DNA of 64,000 bases, from the NCBI GenBank assembly GCA_030148505.1, contig JASBTI010000016.1, positions 206,245 through 270,244 on the forward strand, in the 5' to 3' direction. The position numbers were made by a program, and so were the translations under genes. The stretch is from Rhodanobacter sp. (GTDB lineage: Bacteria > Pseudomonadota > Gammaproteobacteria > Xanthomonadales > Rhodanobacteraceae). The notes beneath the pieces were generated by a model. That model saw only the letters and a list, made by a program, of their open reading frames with translations, was not told the DNA's origin and did not search any database. This document shows positions 9,224 through 18,451 of the stretch, in pieces. Every line of letters starts with the position of its first letter. Within the stretch, counting starts at the first letter, position 1.

Positions 9224-10075
9224 ATGACTCCCCGCACCGAACATCACTGCGCATTGCAAGGACGGCGCATCGCCGTTCCCGAATCCCGCGAGCTGGACGT
9301 GTTTGCCACGCTGCTTGAACGACGCGGGGCGACGGTGTTGCGCTGCCCGTTGATCGACATTCGCGACGCGCCCGACCCGGCGCCGGTACTGGCCTGGCTG
9401 CACCTGTTCTGCGCTGGCGGCTGCGATGACCTGATCGTCTTCACCGGCGAAGGGCTGCGCCGCCTGATGGGTGCACTGGAGCGACATGCGCCGGCGTTGC
9501 GCGAGCGTTTTGTCAGCCGACTGGGCGAGGTACGCAAGATTGCCCGCGGCCCCAAGCCGGGGCGGGTGCTACGCGAATGGGGATTGAAACCCGAACGCAT
9601 CGCCGAGCCGGCCACCACGCCCGGGGTGATCGCCCTGCTGCGGAGCCTGAACCTGCATGGCCGACGGGTCGGCGTGCAACTGTACGGCAGCGAGCCAAAC
9701 GTGCCGCTGATGGATTTTCTCGGTACCGTCGGCGCCCGGGTCTTGCCGGTGGCGCCCTACGTGTATGCCGATGCGGCCGCGGATATCGAAGTACTGGCCC
9801 TGATCGAACGGATGCATCAGGGCGACATCGATGCGATCGCATTCACCAGCATGCAGCAGGTGCAGCGGTTGTTCCGGGTGGCCGAGGCACAGCAGCAAGG
9901 TGAGCTGCTGCGGCGGGCACTGGCACGCACCATGGTGGCGGCAATCGGCCCGGTGGTGGCCGATGTGCTCCTTGCGCGGGGCGTGCAGCCACAGGTGATT
10001 CCACTCGACAGTTACTACCTGAAGCCGCTTGCCCAGGCATTGATACGTCATTTCGATACCCGGCCCGGCAATTGA
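9224..10075 (+). CDS. uroporphyrinogen-III synthase family protein (HemD-like)
   Basis: 283 residues from the ATG at 9224 (MTPRTEHHCALQG). An in-frame ATG at 9170 would add 18 residues derived from the edge of the inverted-repeat element. The chain has the HemD two-lobe pattern: GRRIAVPESRELDVFATLLERRGATVLRCPLI at the start, LIVFTGEGLRRLM, a mid hinge with GVQLYGSEPN, then AIAFTSMQQVQRLF and AAIGPVVADVLLARG. HemD closes hydroxymethylbilane to uroporphyrinogen III, the substrate of CysG. The position between cysG and the converging nitrate operon suggests a siroheme-supply role. Such HemD-like copies are often extra to the housekeeping one, so the function may have diverged. Confidence 0.8.
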   Translation: MTPRTEHHCALQGRRIAVPESRELDVFATLLERRGATVLRCPLIDIRDAPDPAPVLAWLHLFCAGGCDDLIVFTGEGLRRLMGALERHAPALRERFVSRLGEVRKIARGPKPGRVLREWGLKPERIAEPATTPGVIALLRSLNLHGRRVGVQLYGSEPNVPLMDFLGTVGARVLPVAPYVYADAAADIEVLALIERMHQGDIDAIAFTSMQQVQRLFRVAEAQQQGELLRRALARTMVAAIGPVVADVLLARGVQPQVIPLDSYYLKPLAQALIRHFDTRPGN

Positions 10076-10084
10076 TCGCCAGCG

Positions 10085-12793
10085 TCAGGCGATCGCCACG
10101 GCGTGAACCTCCGCGATCAGCTGTCGCAACTCCGGCACGCATGAACCGCAATTGCCGCCTGCCTGCAGGTGGGCGGTGATCTGTGCGGGACGATCGAAAC
10201 CCTGTGCGCGGATCGCCTCGCAGATGGTACGGCGGCCTACCCCGAAGCAGGAGCACACCATCGGCCCGCTGTCGGTGCCCGGCCCCGGCAGTTCGCCGAC
10301 CAGCAGGCCGACCCGGTCGGACTCCTGCAGCCGCTCCTGCGCAAACAAGCCCGCCAACCAGGTGCGTGCGGGCAATTCCGGCCGCGACGAGAGAAACACA
10401 CAGGACTCGATGCGCTCGTCGACCACGTGCACGGCGCGATAGACGCCCGCGCCGCGATCTTCATATTCGAGCCAGTCGGCCTGCGGGCTCTCGGCACCGA
10501 GCCATGTCCGCGCCCATGCACCGCAGTCGGGCGGCCGCTGGTGGCAGGCGACCTCATATCGCAGGAAGCGGTCGCCCTGGATCGACGTCCAGTAGGTCAG
10601 CTCGTCCGCTGGCAGAGGCTGCCGGCTGAGGGCGAAGCCGTACCAGCGCACGGCAAGGGGCTCCACCCGAACCGGCGTATGCTTGAACTCTGGCTCGCCG
10701 GAGATCGGGTCGACCACCGGATTGACCAGGCTGCCGACCCGGGCATCCGAAGCGAATTCGTCGTTCCAGTGGATCGGCACGAACACATTGCCGTTCAATA
10801 CCCCGCCACTGTGCTGTACACGGGCCACCAGCGTGCCCCAGCGCGAATGCACCCGCGCCAGCTCACCTTCGCGCACGCCGCACAGCAGGGCATCGCGCGG
10901 GTGCATGTCAATGAACGGTTCGGGGGTGTGTCCGCACAATCGAGGTGACTTGCCGGTGCGTGTCATGGTGTGCCACTGATCGCGGACACGACCGGTATTG
11001 AGGATCAGCGGATACTCGCGATCAGGCGCATGTACCGGTCTACGCGCAACGGTGGGAACGAAGCGGGCGCGCCCGTCGGCGTGCGCATAGCGTCCGTCGG
11101 CGAACAACCGCGCGCTACCCGTGCCGCCTGCCCGTATCGGCCACTGCACCGGCGTGAGCGCGTCGTAGGCTTCGCGGCCGAGACCGGCCAGGCCGCCAAG
11201 ATCAAGTACTCTGCGTGCGGCAGGACGTCCATCGGCCTGCACGTCGTGATTGCGGCACGCCGTAAGCCGGACGTGCTCATCGAAGATCTCGTGTGCATCG
11301 GCAAAATCGAAACCCTGTTCGAAGCCCATGCGCCGGGCGACATCGCACACGATGCGCCAGTCCGCGCGCGCTTCGCCCGGCACCGGCAGAAAGGCACGCT
11401 GGCGCGAGATGCGCCGTTCGGAATTGGTGACGGTGCCGTCTTTCTCGCCCCAGCCCAGCGCAGGCAACAGTACATGGGCGAAGGCGTTAGTATCGGTGCG
11501 TTCGACGATGTCCGAGCTCACTACCAGCTCGCAATTCGCCAGCGCGCGCTTGACCCGATCGGCATCGGGCAGGCTGACCACCGGATTGGTGGCGATGATC
11601 CAGACGGCCTTCACCCGGCCTTGCGCGATCGCCTCGAACAGCTCTACGGCCTTCAGTCCCGGTCGCTCGGCGATGCGCGGCGACTGCCAGAACGTCTGTA
11701 CGATGTCGCGATGGACGGGGTTGGTCAGCGCCATGTGCGCGGCCAGCATGTTGGCCAGCCCACCCACTTCGCGGCCGCCCATCGCGTTCGGCTGGCCGGT
11801 GATCGAGAAGGGTCCCATGCCCGGCCGGCCGATGCGACCGGTGAGCAGGTGGCAGTTGATGATGCTGTTGACCTTGTCGGTGCCGCTGGAGGACTGGTTC
11901 ACGCCCTGCGAAAACAGGCTGACGGTTTTTTCGTGGCGCGCGAACAAGTCGTAGAAGGCCAGCAGCTCGGCCAGCTGCACGCCGCAGATGCGGGCAACCT
12001 CGGCCGGATCGTCGGCATCCGACGCGGCCGCCGCCAGGGCCTCGGCGAAGCCTGCGGTATGCGCCTCGACGAAGTCCGCCTCCATCGCACCCTGTCGCGA
12101 CAGGAAGGCCAGCAGGCCGTTGAACAGCCAGACGTCGGTACCGGGCTTGATCGGCAGGTGCAGGTCGGCCGAATCGGCGGTCGCGGTCCGGCGCGGGTCG
12201 ATCACCACCAGTCGCAGCGAGGGGCGTGCCTCCCTGGCCTCGGCAATCCGCTGGAACACGATGGGATGGCACCAGGCGGTATTCGAGCCAATCAGCACCA
12301 CCAGCTCGGCCAGCTCCAGATCCTCGTAACAGCCCGGCACCAGGTCTTCGCCGAACGCGCGCGCGTGTCCGGCCACGGCGGAGGACATGCACAGCCGCGA
12401 ATTGGTGTCGATATTGGCGCTGCCGAGATAGCCCTTGGCGAGCTTGTTGACGACGTAATAATCCTCGGTAAGCAACTGGCCGGAGACATAGAACGCCACC
12501 GCATCCGGGCCATGTTCGTCGATGATCCGGCGGAACCCGCGTGCCACCCGATCCAGTGCTTCGTCCCAGCTTGCTCGACGTGGCACCGCACCCGGTTCGC
12601 GCAGCAGCGGATGCAGCAGGCGTCCCTGCAGTGCGACGGTTTCGCCCAGCGCCGCACCCTTCACGCACATGCGACCGGCGCTGGAGGCGTGTTGCGGATC
12701 GCCTGCCACGTTCACGGCGCCGGCCGTATCGATGCTGGCCAGCACGCCGCAGCCCACGCCGCAATAAGGACAGGTGGTGGCGATGGCGTTCAT
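10085..12793 (-). CDS. nasA: assimilatory nitrate reductase catalytic subunit
   Basis: 902 residues; start chosen at MNAIATTCPYCG, whose ATG overlaps the upstream TGA by four bases. It is a molybdopterin (bis-MGD) oxidoreductase reducing nitrate to nitrite in the cytoplasm. Cysteines in TCPYCGVGCG (8, 11, 15) plus the one in GRMCVKGA bind the N-terminal [4Fe-4S]. The NSRLCMSSAVAGH and GSNTAWCHP stretches are typical of Nas/Nap enzymes, followed by a C-terminal molydopterin-dinucleotide domain. The last ~60 residues form a BFD-like [2Fe-2S] module (CSCFGVGRRTICEAI...GGNCGSCVPEL), the two-cluster NasA type. No Tat signal, consistent with an assimilatory enzyme. Last gene of the operon, ending 9 bp from the convergent hemD-like gene. 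Confidence 0.95.
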   Translation of the reverse strand: MNAIATTCPYCGVGCGVLASIDTAGAVNVAGDPQHASSAGRMCVKGAALGETVALQGRLLHPLLREPGAVPRRASWDEALDRVARGFRRIIDEHGPDAVAFYVSGQLLTEDYYVVNKLAKGYLGSANIDTNSRLCMSSAVAGHARAFGEDLVPGCYEDLELAELVVLIGSNTAWCHPIVFQRIAEAREARPSLRLVVIDPRRTATADSADLHLPIKPGTDVWLFNGLLAFLSRQGAMEADFVEAHTAGFAEALAAAASDADDPAEVARICGVQLAELLAFYDLFARHEKTVSLFSQGVNQSSSGTDKVNSIINCHLLTGRIGRPGMGPFSITGQPNAMGGREVGGLANMLAAHMALTNPVHRDIVQTFWQSPRIAERPGLKAVELFEAIAQGRVKAVWIIATNPVVSLPDADRVKRALANCELVVSSDIVERTDTNAFAHVLLPALGWGEKDGTVTNSERRISRQRAFLPVPGEARADWRIVCDVARRMGFEQGFDFADAHEIFDEHVRLTACRNHDVQADGRPAARRVLDLGGLAGLGREAYDALTPVQWPIRAGGTGSARLFADGRYAHADGRARFVPTVARRPVHAPDREYPLILNTGRVRDQWHTMTRTGKSPRLCGHTPEPFIDMHPRDALLCGVREGELARVHSRWGTLVARVQHSGGVLNGNVFVPIHWNDEFASDARVGSLVNPVVDPISGEPEFKHTPVRVEPLAVRWYGFALSRQPLPADELTYWTSIQGDRFLRYEVACHQRPPDCGAWARTWLGAESPQADWLEYEDRGAGVYRAVHVVDERIESCVFLSSRPELPARTWLAGLFAQERLQESDRVGLLVGELPGPGTDSGPMVCSCFGVGRRTICEAIRAQGFDRPAQITAHLQAGGNCGSCVPELRQLIAEVHAVAIA

Positions 12794-14037
12794 GCCACCG
12801 CCCGTGTGCCATCGTCGTCGGACAGATTGCAAAAGCGCTTGCCGAACAGCAGGCGGTGGCGGAACAAGGTGATGTCGGTCGCGTTGCGGATCAGTTCGAA
12901 ATACCAGCCGCCGTCCACGACATCGCCGTAGAGCACCGCGCCGATCACCCGATTGTCCTTGAGTACCAGCCGCTTGTAGATGCCGCGGCGCGGATCGCGC
13001 AGCACGATATCCTCGGTGCCCGCGCCGCCGATGAAATCACCGGCCGAATACACGTCGACGCCGGTGACCTTGAGCTTGGTAGCGGTCTGTGTGGCGCGAT
13101 AGCGGCGATGACCGAAACGGGCCAGATGCGCGGCACAGACCCGCGCCTGTTCCCATACTGGCGCCACCAGCCCGAACGTGGCCTGGCGATGCTGCACGCA
13201 TTCGCCCACCGCGTAGATGCTGGGGTCATAGGTCTGCAAGGTGTCGTCCACCACGATGCCACGCTCGCAATGCAGTCCGCTGGATCTGGCCAGCGCGATG
13301 TCCGGCCGCACGCCGACCGCCATCACCACCAGATCGGCATCGATGCGAATGCCGTCGGCCAGCGCCACGCCCTCGACGCGTTCGTCGCCGTACAGCGCCA
13401 CGGTGTCCGCATTGAGCCGCAAGGTCAGGCCGCGTGCTTGCAGCTTGCTGGCGAGCAAGCTGGCGGCGTCGGCATTGAGCTGCTGGTCCAGCAAAACATT
13501 GCTGCGATGGATCAAGGTGACCTGCATGCCCCGGCGTGAGAGTCCGTTGGCGGCCTCGATGCCGAGCAGCCCGCCGCCGATCACGGCGGCGCGGCGGTGC
13601 GTGCGGCTGGCGTCGAGCATCTGTTCGACGTCGTCGATACCGCGAAAGCCGATCACGCCCGGCAACTCGCGTCCCGGCACCGGCAGCATGAAAGGTTGCG
13701 AACCGGTGGCGATCAGCAACCGTTCGTAGTCCAGTTCCACGCCGCTGGCCGAACGTACCCGCTGGCGCCGCCGGTCGATCGCCACCACCGGATCGCCGGC
13801 ATGCAGGGCAATACCCTGGCTGGCATACCACGCGGGGGTGTTGAGCATGATGTCGTCCGTGCTCTTTTCGCCGCTGAGCAGCAGCGACAGCAGGATGCGG
13901 TTGTAGTTGCCGTAAGGCTCGCTGCCGAACACGCTGATGTCGTACAGATCGGGAGCGAGTTGCAGCAACTCCTCCACTGCGCGCATGCCGGCCATGCCGT
14001 TGCCGATCACCACCAGTCCTGGCCGTTGCGCGCTCAC
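12790..14037 (-). CDS. NAD(P)H/FAD-dependent oxidoreductase, probable nitrate reductase electron-transfer subunit (NasC/NirB-N-terminus type)
   Basis: 415 residues. I start it at GTG 14037 because the GTGA overlaps the nirD stop and the next residues (VSAQRPGLVVIGNGMAGM) open the FAD domain; the frame upstream of this is a shadow of nirD. It has the FAD motif IGNGMAGMRAVEELL, ATGSQPF, the NADH motif VIGGGLLGIEAANGL and VGVRPDIALARSSGL. It is homologous to the flavin half of NirB but lacks the [2Fe-2S] and sirohaem parts. Between nirD and nasA with coupled overlaps on both sides, it most likely passes electrons from NADH to NasA, as NasC/NasB-type proteins do. Confidence 0.85.
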   Translation of the reverse strand: MSAQRPGLVVIGNGMAGMRAVEELLQLAPDLYDISVFGSEPYGNYNRILLSLLLSGEKSTDDIMLNTPAWYASQGIALHAGDPVVAIDRRRQRVRSASGVELDYERLLIATGSQPFMLPVPGRELPGVIGFRGIDDVEQMLDASRTHRRAAVIGGGLLGIEAANGLSRRGMQVTLIHRSNVLLDQQLNADAASLLASKLQARGLTLRLNADTVALYGDERVEGVALADGIRIDADLVVMAVGVRPDIALARSSGLHCERGIVVDDTLQTYDPSIYAVGECVQHRQATFGLVAPVWEQARVCAAHLARFGHRRYRATQTATKLKVTGVDVYSAGDFIGGAGTEDIVLRDPRRGIYKRLVLKDNRVIGAVLYGDVVDGGWYFELIRNATDITLFRHRLLFGKRFCNLSDDDGTRAVA

Positions 14038-14381
14038 CGGGCAGTGGGCCCGACCCGTACCCGGCCGTCCGCGCCAAGGCGCACGGACCAGACGCGAACC
14101 GAGTGCTCTGGCGCCTCGATGCACTCCCCGGTGCACAGATCGAAATGCTGCTTGTAGATCGGCGAGGCCACCACGGTGCGTTCGCCCAGGCTGCCGACCA
14201 ATCCGCGCGAAAGCACGGCGGCATGAGCATTGGGATCGAAGTTGCCGATGGCGTACAGCTCGCGTTCGCCGACCCGGAACACCGCCACCTGTTCGCCGTC
14301 GACCAAGGCGCAGACGCCGGTATCGGGGACGATGTCGTCGAGCGCGCAGATGTCGGTCCAGCCCTGCATCATGTCGTTCAT
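14034..14381 (-). CDS. nirD: assimilatory nitrite reductase small subunit (Rieske-like)
   Basis: 115 residues, normal for NirD. Start at MNDMMQGWTDIC, an ATG overlapping the nirB stop by four bases. It has a Rieske-type fold sequence (QVAVFRVGERELYAIGNFDPNAHAAVLSRGLVG, ASPIYKQHFDLCTGECIE) with the reduced set of cluster ligands usual for NirD: the Cys-His pairs of true Rieske proteins are not intact. It is the small partner of NADH-nitrite reductase NirB. Stop overlaps the following GTG start. Confidence 0.94.
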   Translation of the reverse strand: MNDMMQGWTDICALDDIVPDTGVCALVDGEQVAVFRVGERELYAIGNFDPNAHAAVLSRGLVGSLGERTVVASPIYKQHFDLCTGECIEAPEHSVRVWSVRLGADGRVRVGPTAR

Positions 14382-16945
14382 TCCGTCTCGACCGTGATCG
14401 GGATGCGCCTCGGACGTTCGCGCTTTTCCGCCGCTGTGGCCGGGCGAATCTGCCCGCGCTCGGAGACGAAACTGACGTTGTCGTCGCCGGCGTTGCTGTT
14501 GACAAAGTGCTGGAAGCGCCGGCGCGTCGGCGGGTCGTTGACGGCCTTCTTCCATTCGCATTCGTAGGCGTTCACCACCTGTTGCATCTCCGTCTCCAGT
14601 TCGGCGGCCAGTCCAAGGGTGTCGTGCACAATTACGTCGCGGAGGTAGTCCAGGCCGCCCTCGAGGTTGTCGCGCCATACGCTGGTACGCTGCAGGCGGT
14701 CGGCGGTACGGATGTAGAACATCAGGAAGCGGTCGATGTAGGCAATCAGCGTCGGCGTATCCAGATCGCCGACCAGCAGCTCGGCATGACGGGGTTTCAT
14801 GCCGCCGTTACCGCAGACATACAGGTTCCAGCCCTTTTCGGTGGCGATCACGCCGACGTCCTTGCCCTGCGCCTCGGCGCATTCGCGGGTGCAGCCGGAC
14901 ACCGCGAACTTCAGCTTGTGCGGCGAGCGCAGACCCTTGTAGCGATTCTCCAGGTTGATGGCGGTGCCGACCGCATCCTGTACGCCATAGCGGCACCAGC
15001 TGGAGCCGACGCACGATTTAACCGTGCGCAGCGACTTGCCGTAGGCATGGCCCGACTCGAAGCCCGCCGCAATCAGCGCCTCCCAGATCATGGGCAGCTG
15101 CTCCAGCCGCGCGCCAAACATGTCGACCCGCTGGCCGCCGGTGATCTTGGTGTAGAGACCGTATTTTCTGGCGATCTGTCCCACCGCGATTAGGCCATCC
15201 GGCGTCACCTCGCCGCCGGGCATGCGCGGCACCACCGAGTAGCTGCCGTCCTTCTGGATATTGGCGAGAAAATAGTCGTTGGAATCCTGCAGCGAGGCGT
15301 GTTCCTTCTGCAGCACGAATTCATTCCAGCAAGAGGCCAGGATGCTGGCTATCGTGGGCTTGCAGATGTCGCAACCCAGACCCTTGCCGTGGCGGGCCAG
15401 CAGTTCGTCGAAACGCCGGATGCGCTCCACCCGCACCAGGTGATAGAGCTCCTGCCGCGAGTAGGCGAAGTGCTCGCACAGGTGATTGTTCACCGCCAGG
15501 CCCTGGCGTTTCATTTCGGCCTTCATGATCTGCGTCGCCAGTGGCACGCAGCCGCCGCAGCTGGTGCCGGCCTTGGTGGCCGCCTTCAAGGCGCCGATGG
15601 ACATCGCCCCCGCACTCACCGCGTCGCACAGCTGGCCCTTGGAGACGTTGTTGCAGGAACAGATTTGCGCTGACGCCGGCAATGCGTCGATACCCAGGCC
15701 GGGTTTGGCCTGACCGTCGGCGGACGGGAGAATCAGGAATTCCGGTGCCGCGGGCAGTTCGATGCCGTTGAGCAGCATCTGCAGCAATGTCCCGTATTCG
15801 GTCGCGTCGCCGACCAGCACGCCGCCCAGCAACCGCTTGCCGTCGGCGGAGACCACCAGCTTCTTGTAGACCTGCTTGCGCTCGTCGCTGAACTGGTAGG
15901 TGCGACTGCCGGGGGTGGCGCCGTGCGCATCGCCGATGCTGGCCACGTCCACGCCCATCAACTTGAGTTTGGTGGACATGTCGGCACCGGTAAACTCGGG
16001 TGCGTTGGTCGCCGACCGCTTGCGTTTGATCAAGGCGCCGAGATGAGCGGCGACGATGCGCGCCATGTCGTAGCCCGGGGCCACCAGGCCGAAAATCTTG
16101 CCGCCCCAAAGCGCGCATTCGCCGATCGCGTAGACATCCCGATCGCGGGTGCGGCAAAAATTGTCGATGCGGATGCCGCCGCGTTCGCCCACCCCCAGCT
16201 CGCTCTGTCGGGCCAGGTCGTCGCGCGGGCGGATACCGGCGGAAAACACGATCATGTCCGTTTCGAGATAGCTGCCGTCGGCGAACTGCATGCGGTGGCG
16301 TGCGGTTTCGCCATCGATGATCGCCTGTGTCCCTTTCTGCGTATGTACGGTGACGCCCAGCTCCTCGATCTTCCGTTGCAGCATGCGCCCGCCACCGTCG
16401 TCCATTTGCACCGCCATCAGGCGCGGAGCGAATTCGACGACATGCGCTTTCAGCCCCATGTCGCACAATGCCTTGGCACATTCCAGCCCCAGCAGACCGC
16501 CGCCGACGACCACGCCGACGCGGGAGCGCGCACCCCACTCGGCCATGGCCTGCAGGTCTTCGATCGTGCGGTAAACCAGACAGGCCGGCCGGTCGTTGCC
16601 GGGGATGGGGGGGACGAACGGTGTGGAGCCGGTGGCGAGTACCAGCTTATCGTAGCGAATGATCTCGCCATCGGCGGTGACGATCTGCTTGATGGCCCGG
16701 TCGATACGCACGGCGCGGGCGTTCAGTCGCAGATCCAGGCCGGGCTGGGCGAAGAAACCGGGGGCCGCCAGCGAGAGCTCGTCGGCGCTCTTGCCGGTGA
16801 AAAATTCCGACAGATGCACGCGATCGTACGCGACCCGCGGTTCCTCGCAGAGTACGGTGATCTCCAGTCCGGTGTGGTGGGCCGCCATCAGCTCCTCCAG
16901 CAGCTTGTGCCCGACCATGCCATTGCCAATCACGACAAGTTTCAT
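14378..16945 (-). CDS. nirB: NADH-dependent nitrite reductase large subunit
   Basis: 855 residues from the ATG at 16945, preceded by GAGGTGA. It reduces nitrite to ammonium with six electrons from NADH in the cytoplasm. Domain order: FAD/NAD oxidoreductase (1-~400; IGNGMVGHKLLEEL, VVGGGLLGLECAKAL), a BFD-like [2Fe-2S] module (CSCNNVSKGQLC...CGGCVP, ~425-470), then two nitrite/sulfite reductase half domains. The sirohaem/[4Fe-4S] cysteines are seen as CVGSSWC and GCTRECAEAQ. The chain matches family length with no missing key cysteines. The narK-like gene ends 16 bp from this start, and the cofactor is supplied by cysG. Confidence 0.97.
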   Translation of the reverse strand: MKLVVIGNGMVGHKLLEELMAAHHTGLEITVLCEEPRVAYDRVHLSEFFTGKSADELSLAAPGFFAQPGLDLRLNARAVRIDRAIKQIVTADGEIIRYDKLVLATGSTPFVPPIPGNDRPACLVYRTIEDLQAMAEWGARSRVGVVVGGGLLGLECAKALCDMGLKAHVVEFAPRLMAVQMDDGGGRMLQRKIEELGVTVHTQKGTQAIIDGETARHRMQFADGSYLETDMIVFSAGIRPRDDLARQSELGVGERGGIRIDNFCRTRDRDVYAIGECALWGGKIFGLVAPGYDMARIVAAHLGALIKRKRSATNAPEFTGADMSTKLKLMGVDVASIGDAHGATPGSRTYQFSDERKQVYKKLVVSADGKRLLGGVLVGDATEYGTLLQMLLNGIELPAAPEFLILPSADGQAKPGLGIDALPASAQICSCNNVSKGQLCDAVSAGAMSIGALKAATKAGTSCGGCVPLATQIMKAEMKRQGLAVNNHLCEHFAYSRQELYHLVRVERIRRFDELLARHGKGLGCDICKPTIASILASCWNEFVLQKEHASLQDSNDYFLANIQKDGSYSVVPRMPGGEVTPDGLIAVGQIARKYGLYTKITGGQRVDMFGARLEQLPMIWEALIAAGFESGHAYGKSLRTVKSCVGSSWCRYGVQDAVGTAINLENRYKGLRSPHKLKFAVSGCTRECAEAQGKDVGVIATEKGWNLYVCGNGGMKPRHAELLVGDLDTPTLIAYIDRFLMFYIRTADRLQRTSVWRDNLEGGLDYLRDVIVHDTLGLAAELETEMQQVVNAYECEWKKAVNDPPTRRRFQHFVNSNAGDDNVSFVSERGQIRPATAAEKRERPRRIPITVETE

Positions 16946-16961
16946 GTTCACCTCGATCGAT

Positions 16962-18317
16962 TCAGTCCGTCGCCAGTGCGGCCGCCGCCGGCACCCCGCC
17001 CGCATGGCGTTGCCGCAACGCTTCCCGGTAGAGGGTTTCCTCGCGTGTCGTGTGCGCCACGCTGAAACGTACGGCCAGCGCGCACAGCGAGCCGGCGATC
17101 ACGAAGCCGCCCAGCAACATGAAAGTTTCCTGCACTGAACCCGTGGCCTTGAGCAGGAAGCCCGCCGCCACCGCACCGACGTTGCCGCCCGCCCCGATGA
17201 TGCCGGCCACACCCCCCAGTGCCTGGCGATCGATGAAGGGTGTCAACGCATACGTTGCCCCGCAGGCCATGTGAGTGAATAAGCCGAAACTGAGCATTGC
17301 GACAATCGCCATCGTCGCGCTGTGCACGCTGGAGAACCACAGCAAGCCCAGGCCCTCCCCCAGCATCAGGGCGAACAGGAGCCACGTGCGCGCCTTCAGG
17401 CCGCGCCAATGCGCCAACCGGTCGGAAGTCATGCCGCCGATCGCACGCGCGAACAGCGCCAGTAGCCCGAAGCTGCCGGCCGCCATGCCTGCGCTGCGTA
17501 GATTCAATCCGAAGTGGTCCACGTAATAGATCGCGGCCACGCCGTGCACAAACAGTTCGATGCCGAAGCAACAGGCATAGGTCACGAACAGCATCCACAC
17601 CCGGTAGTTGCGCGTCGCCGCCAGGAACACCGCCCAGCCGCCGCGCTTTCCGCTGTCGATGGAGAAGCCGCGTGCGCGCAGCTCGGAATAGTCACCTTGG
17701 GGGCAATCCTGCGCGTACTTCCAGTACAACACGCCGACGATCAGCATCAGCACCCCGGGCACGAACATCGCTGCGCGCCAGCCCAAACCGTGCTCCACGC
17801 CCATGGCCAGCACCGCTACCAGCACCCAGGGCATCACCGACTGGGCAACCCCGGCACCGGCGTTGCCCCAGCCGGCGGTGACCGCGTTGGCGGTGCCCAC
17901 CACATTGGGCGCGAACATTACCGAGGTGTGGTACTGGGTGATCACGAAGCTGGCGCCGATGGCGCCGATCGCCAGGCGAAAGAACAGGAAGGCGTGGTAA
18001 CTCTGCGCGAAGGCGATCCCGAACACCGGGATCGCGCCCAGCAGCAGCAAGCCGGTATAGGTGCGGCGGGGACCGAAGCGGTCGCACAGCGGTCCCACCA
18101 GCAGGCGTACCAGAATCGTGATCGACACGGCGGCGATGTTGATATTCGCAATCTGGTCGTTGTCCAGGCTGAAATCGCTCTTGATCAGCGGCATCAGCGG
18201 AGCCACCGCAAACCAGGCGAAGAAACAGACAAAAAAAGCCAGCCAGCTCAGATGAAACGCGCGCATCTGGGGGGTACCCAGATTGAAAAGTTCGATCCGC
18301 GTAGCTTTGCTTTGCAT
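16962..18317 (-). CDS. NarK/NasA-type MFS nitrate/nitrite transporter
   Basis: 451 residues from the ATG at 18317 (MQSKATRIELFNLG); a longer upstream frame has no supporting ribosome site. It is a 12-helix major facilitator of the nitrate/nitrite porter family. The family cues are TPQMRAFHLSWLAFFVCFFAWFAVAPLMP at the N-terminus, the DRFGPRR loop, the first nitrate signature around AGWGNAGAGVAQ, and a second one around GAGGNVGAVAAGF. First gene of the operon, so it most likely imports nitrate for NasA and NirBD. Long 5' leader with hairpins (see separate entries). Confidence 0.93.
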   Translation of the reverse strand: MQSKATRIELFNLGTPQMRAFHLSWLAFFVCFFAWFAVAPLMPLIKSDFSLDNDQIANINIAAVSITILVRLLVGPLCDRFGPRRTYTGLLLLGAIPVFGIAFAQSYHAFLFFRLAIGAIGASFVITQYHTSVMFAPNVVGTANAVTAGWGNAGAGVAQSVMPWVLVAVLAMGVEHGLGWRAAMFVPGVLMLIVGVLYWKYAQDCPQGDYSELRARGFSIDSGKRGGWAVFLAATRNYRVWMLFVTYACCFGIELFVHGVAAIYYVDHFGLNLRSAGMAAGSFGLLALFARAIGGMTSDRLAHWRGLKARTWLLFALMLGEGLGLLWFSSVHSATMAIVAMLSFGLFTHMACGATYALTPFIDRQALGGVAGIIGAGGNVGAVAAGFLLKATGSVQETFMLLGGFVIAGSLCALAVRFSVAHTTREETLYREALRQRHAGGVPAAAALATD

Positions 18318-18398
18318 TCCGACCCCCAGAGGTGGCTGGCAGCAGTGGCTGTCTACCCGTGCTGCGTCGATGGTGACGGCGAATAACGCTCTCACGCT

Positions 18399-18415
18399 AT
18401 GTTGCGTAGCAACAT
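18399..18415 (-). promoter_or_regulatory. perfect 7+3+7 palindrome in the narK-like leader
   Basis: ATGTTGC and GCAACAT flank three bases about 85 bp upstream of the transporter start. It could be an operator for a dimeric regulator or an RNA hairpin. There is no T-run behind it, so it is not an intrinsic terminator. Confidence 0.4.
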
Positions 18416-18431
18416 CCGCGCCATCGCCGTT

Positions 18432-18451
18432 GGTCCCAGTGTTCTGGGGCC
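18432..18451 (-). promoter_or_regulatory. 8-bp hairpin in the narK-like leader
   Basis: GGCCCCAG and CTGGGACC (one G-U pair in RNA) enclose a four-base loop, 16 bp upstream of the second palindrome. Two adjacent stems in the leader of a nitrate assimilation operon recall NasR/NasT-type antitermination leaders. However, the loops do not show the A...G hexaloop pattern of ANTAR targets. Confidence 0.4.

Noticed and set aside
10970..12931. 653-codon open frame on the + strand opposite nasA
   Set aside because: It lies antisense to a well-supported molybdoenzyme and its product is low-complexity, arginine/glycine/alanine-rich with no domain; it is a shadow of high-GC third-position bias.
12790..14505. 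N-terminal extension of the nasC-like frame to 571 residues
   Set aside because: The extra 156 residues overlap nirD out of frame and look non-coding; the GTG at 14037 gives a clean flavoprotein start.
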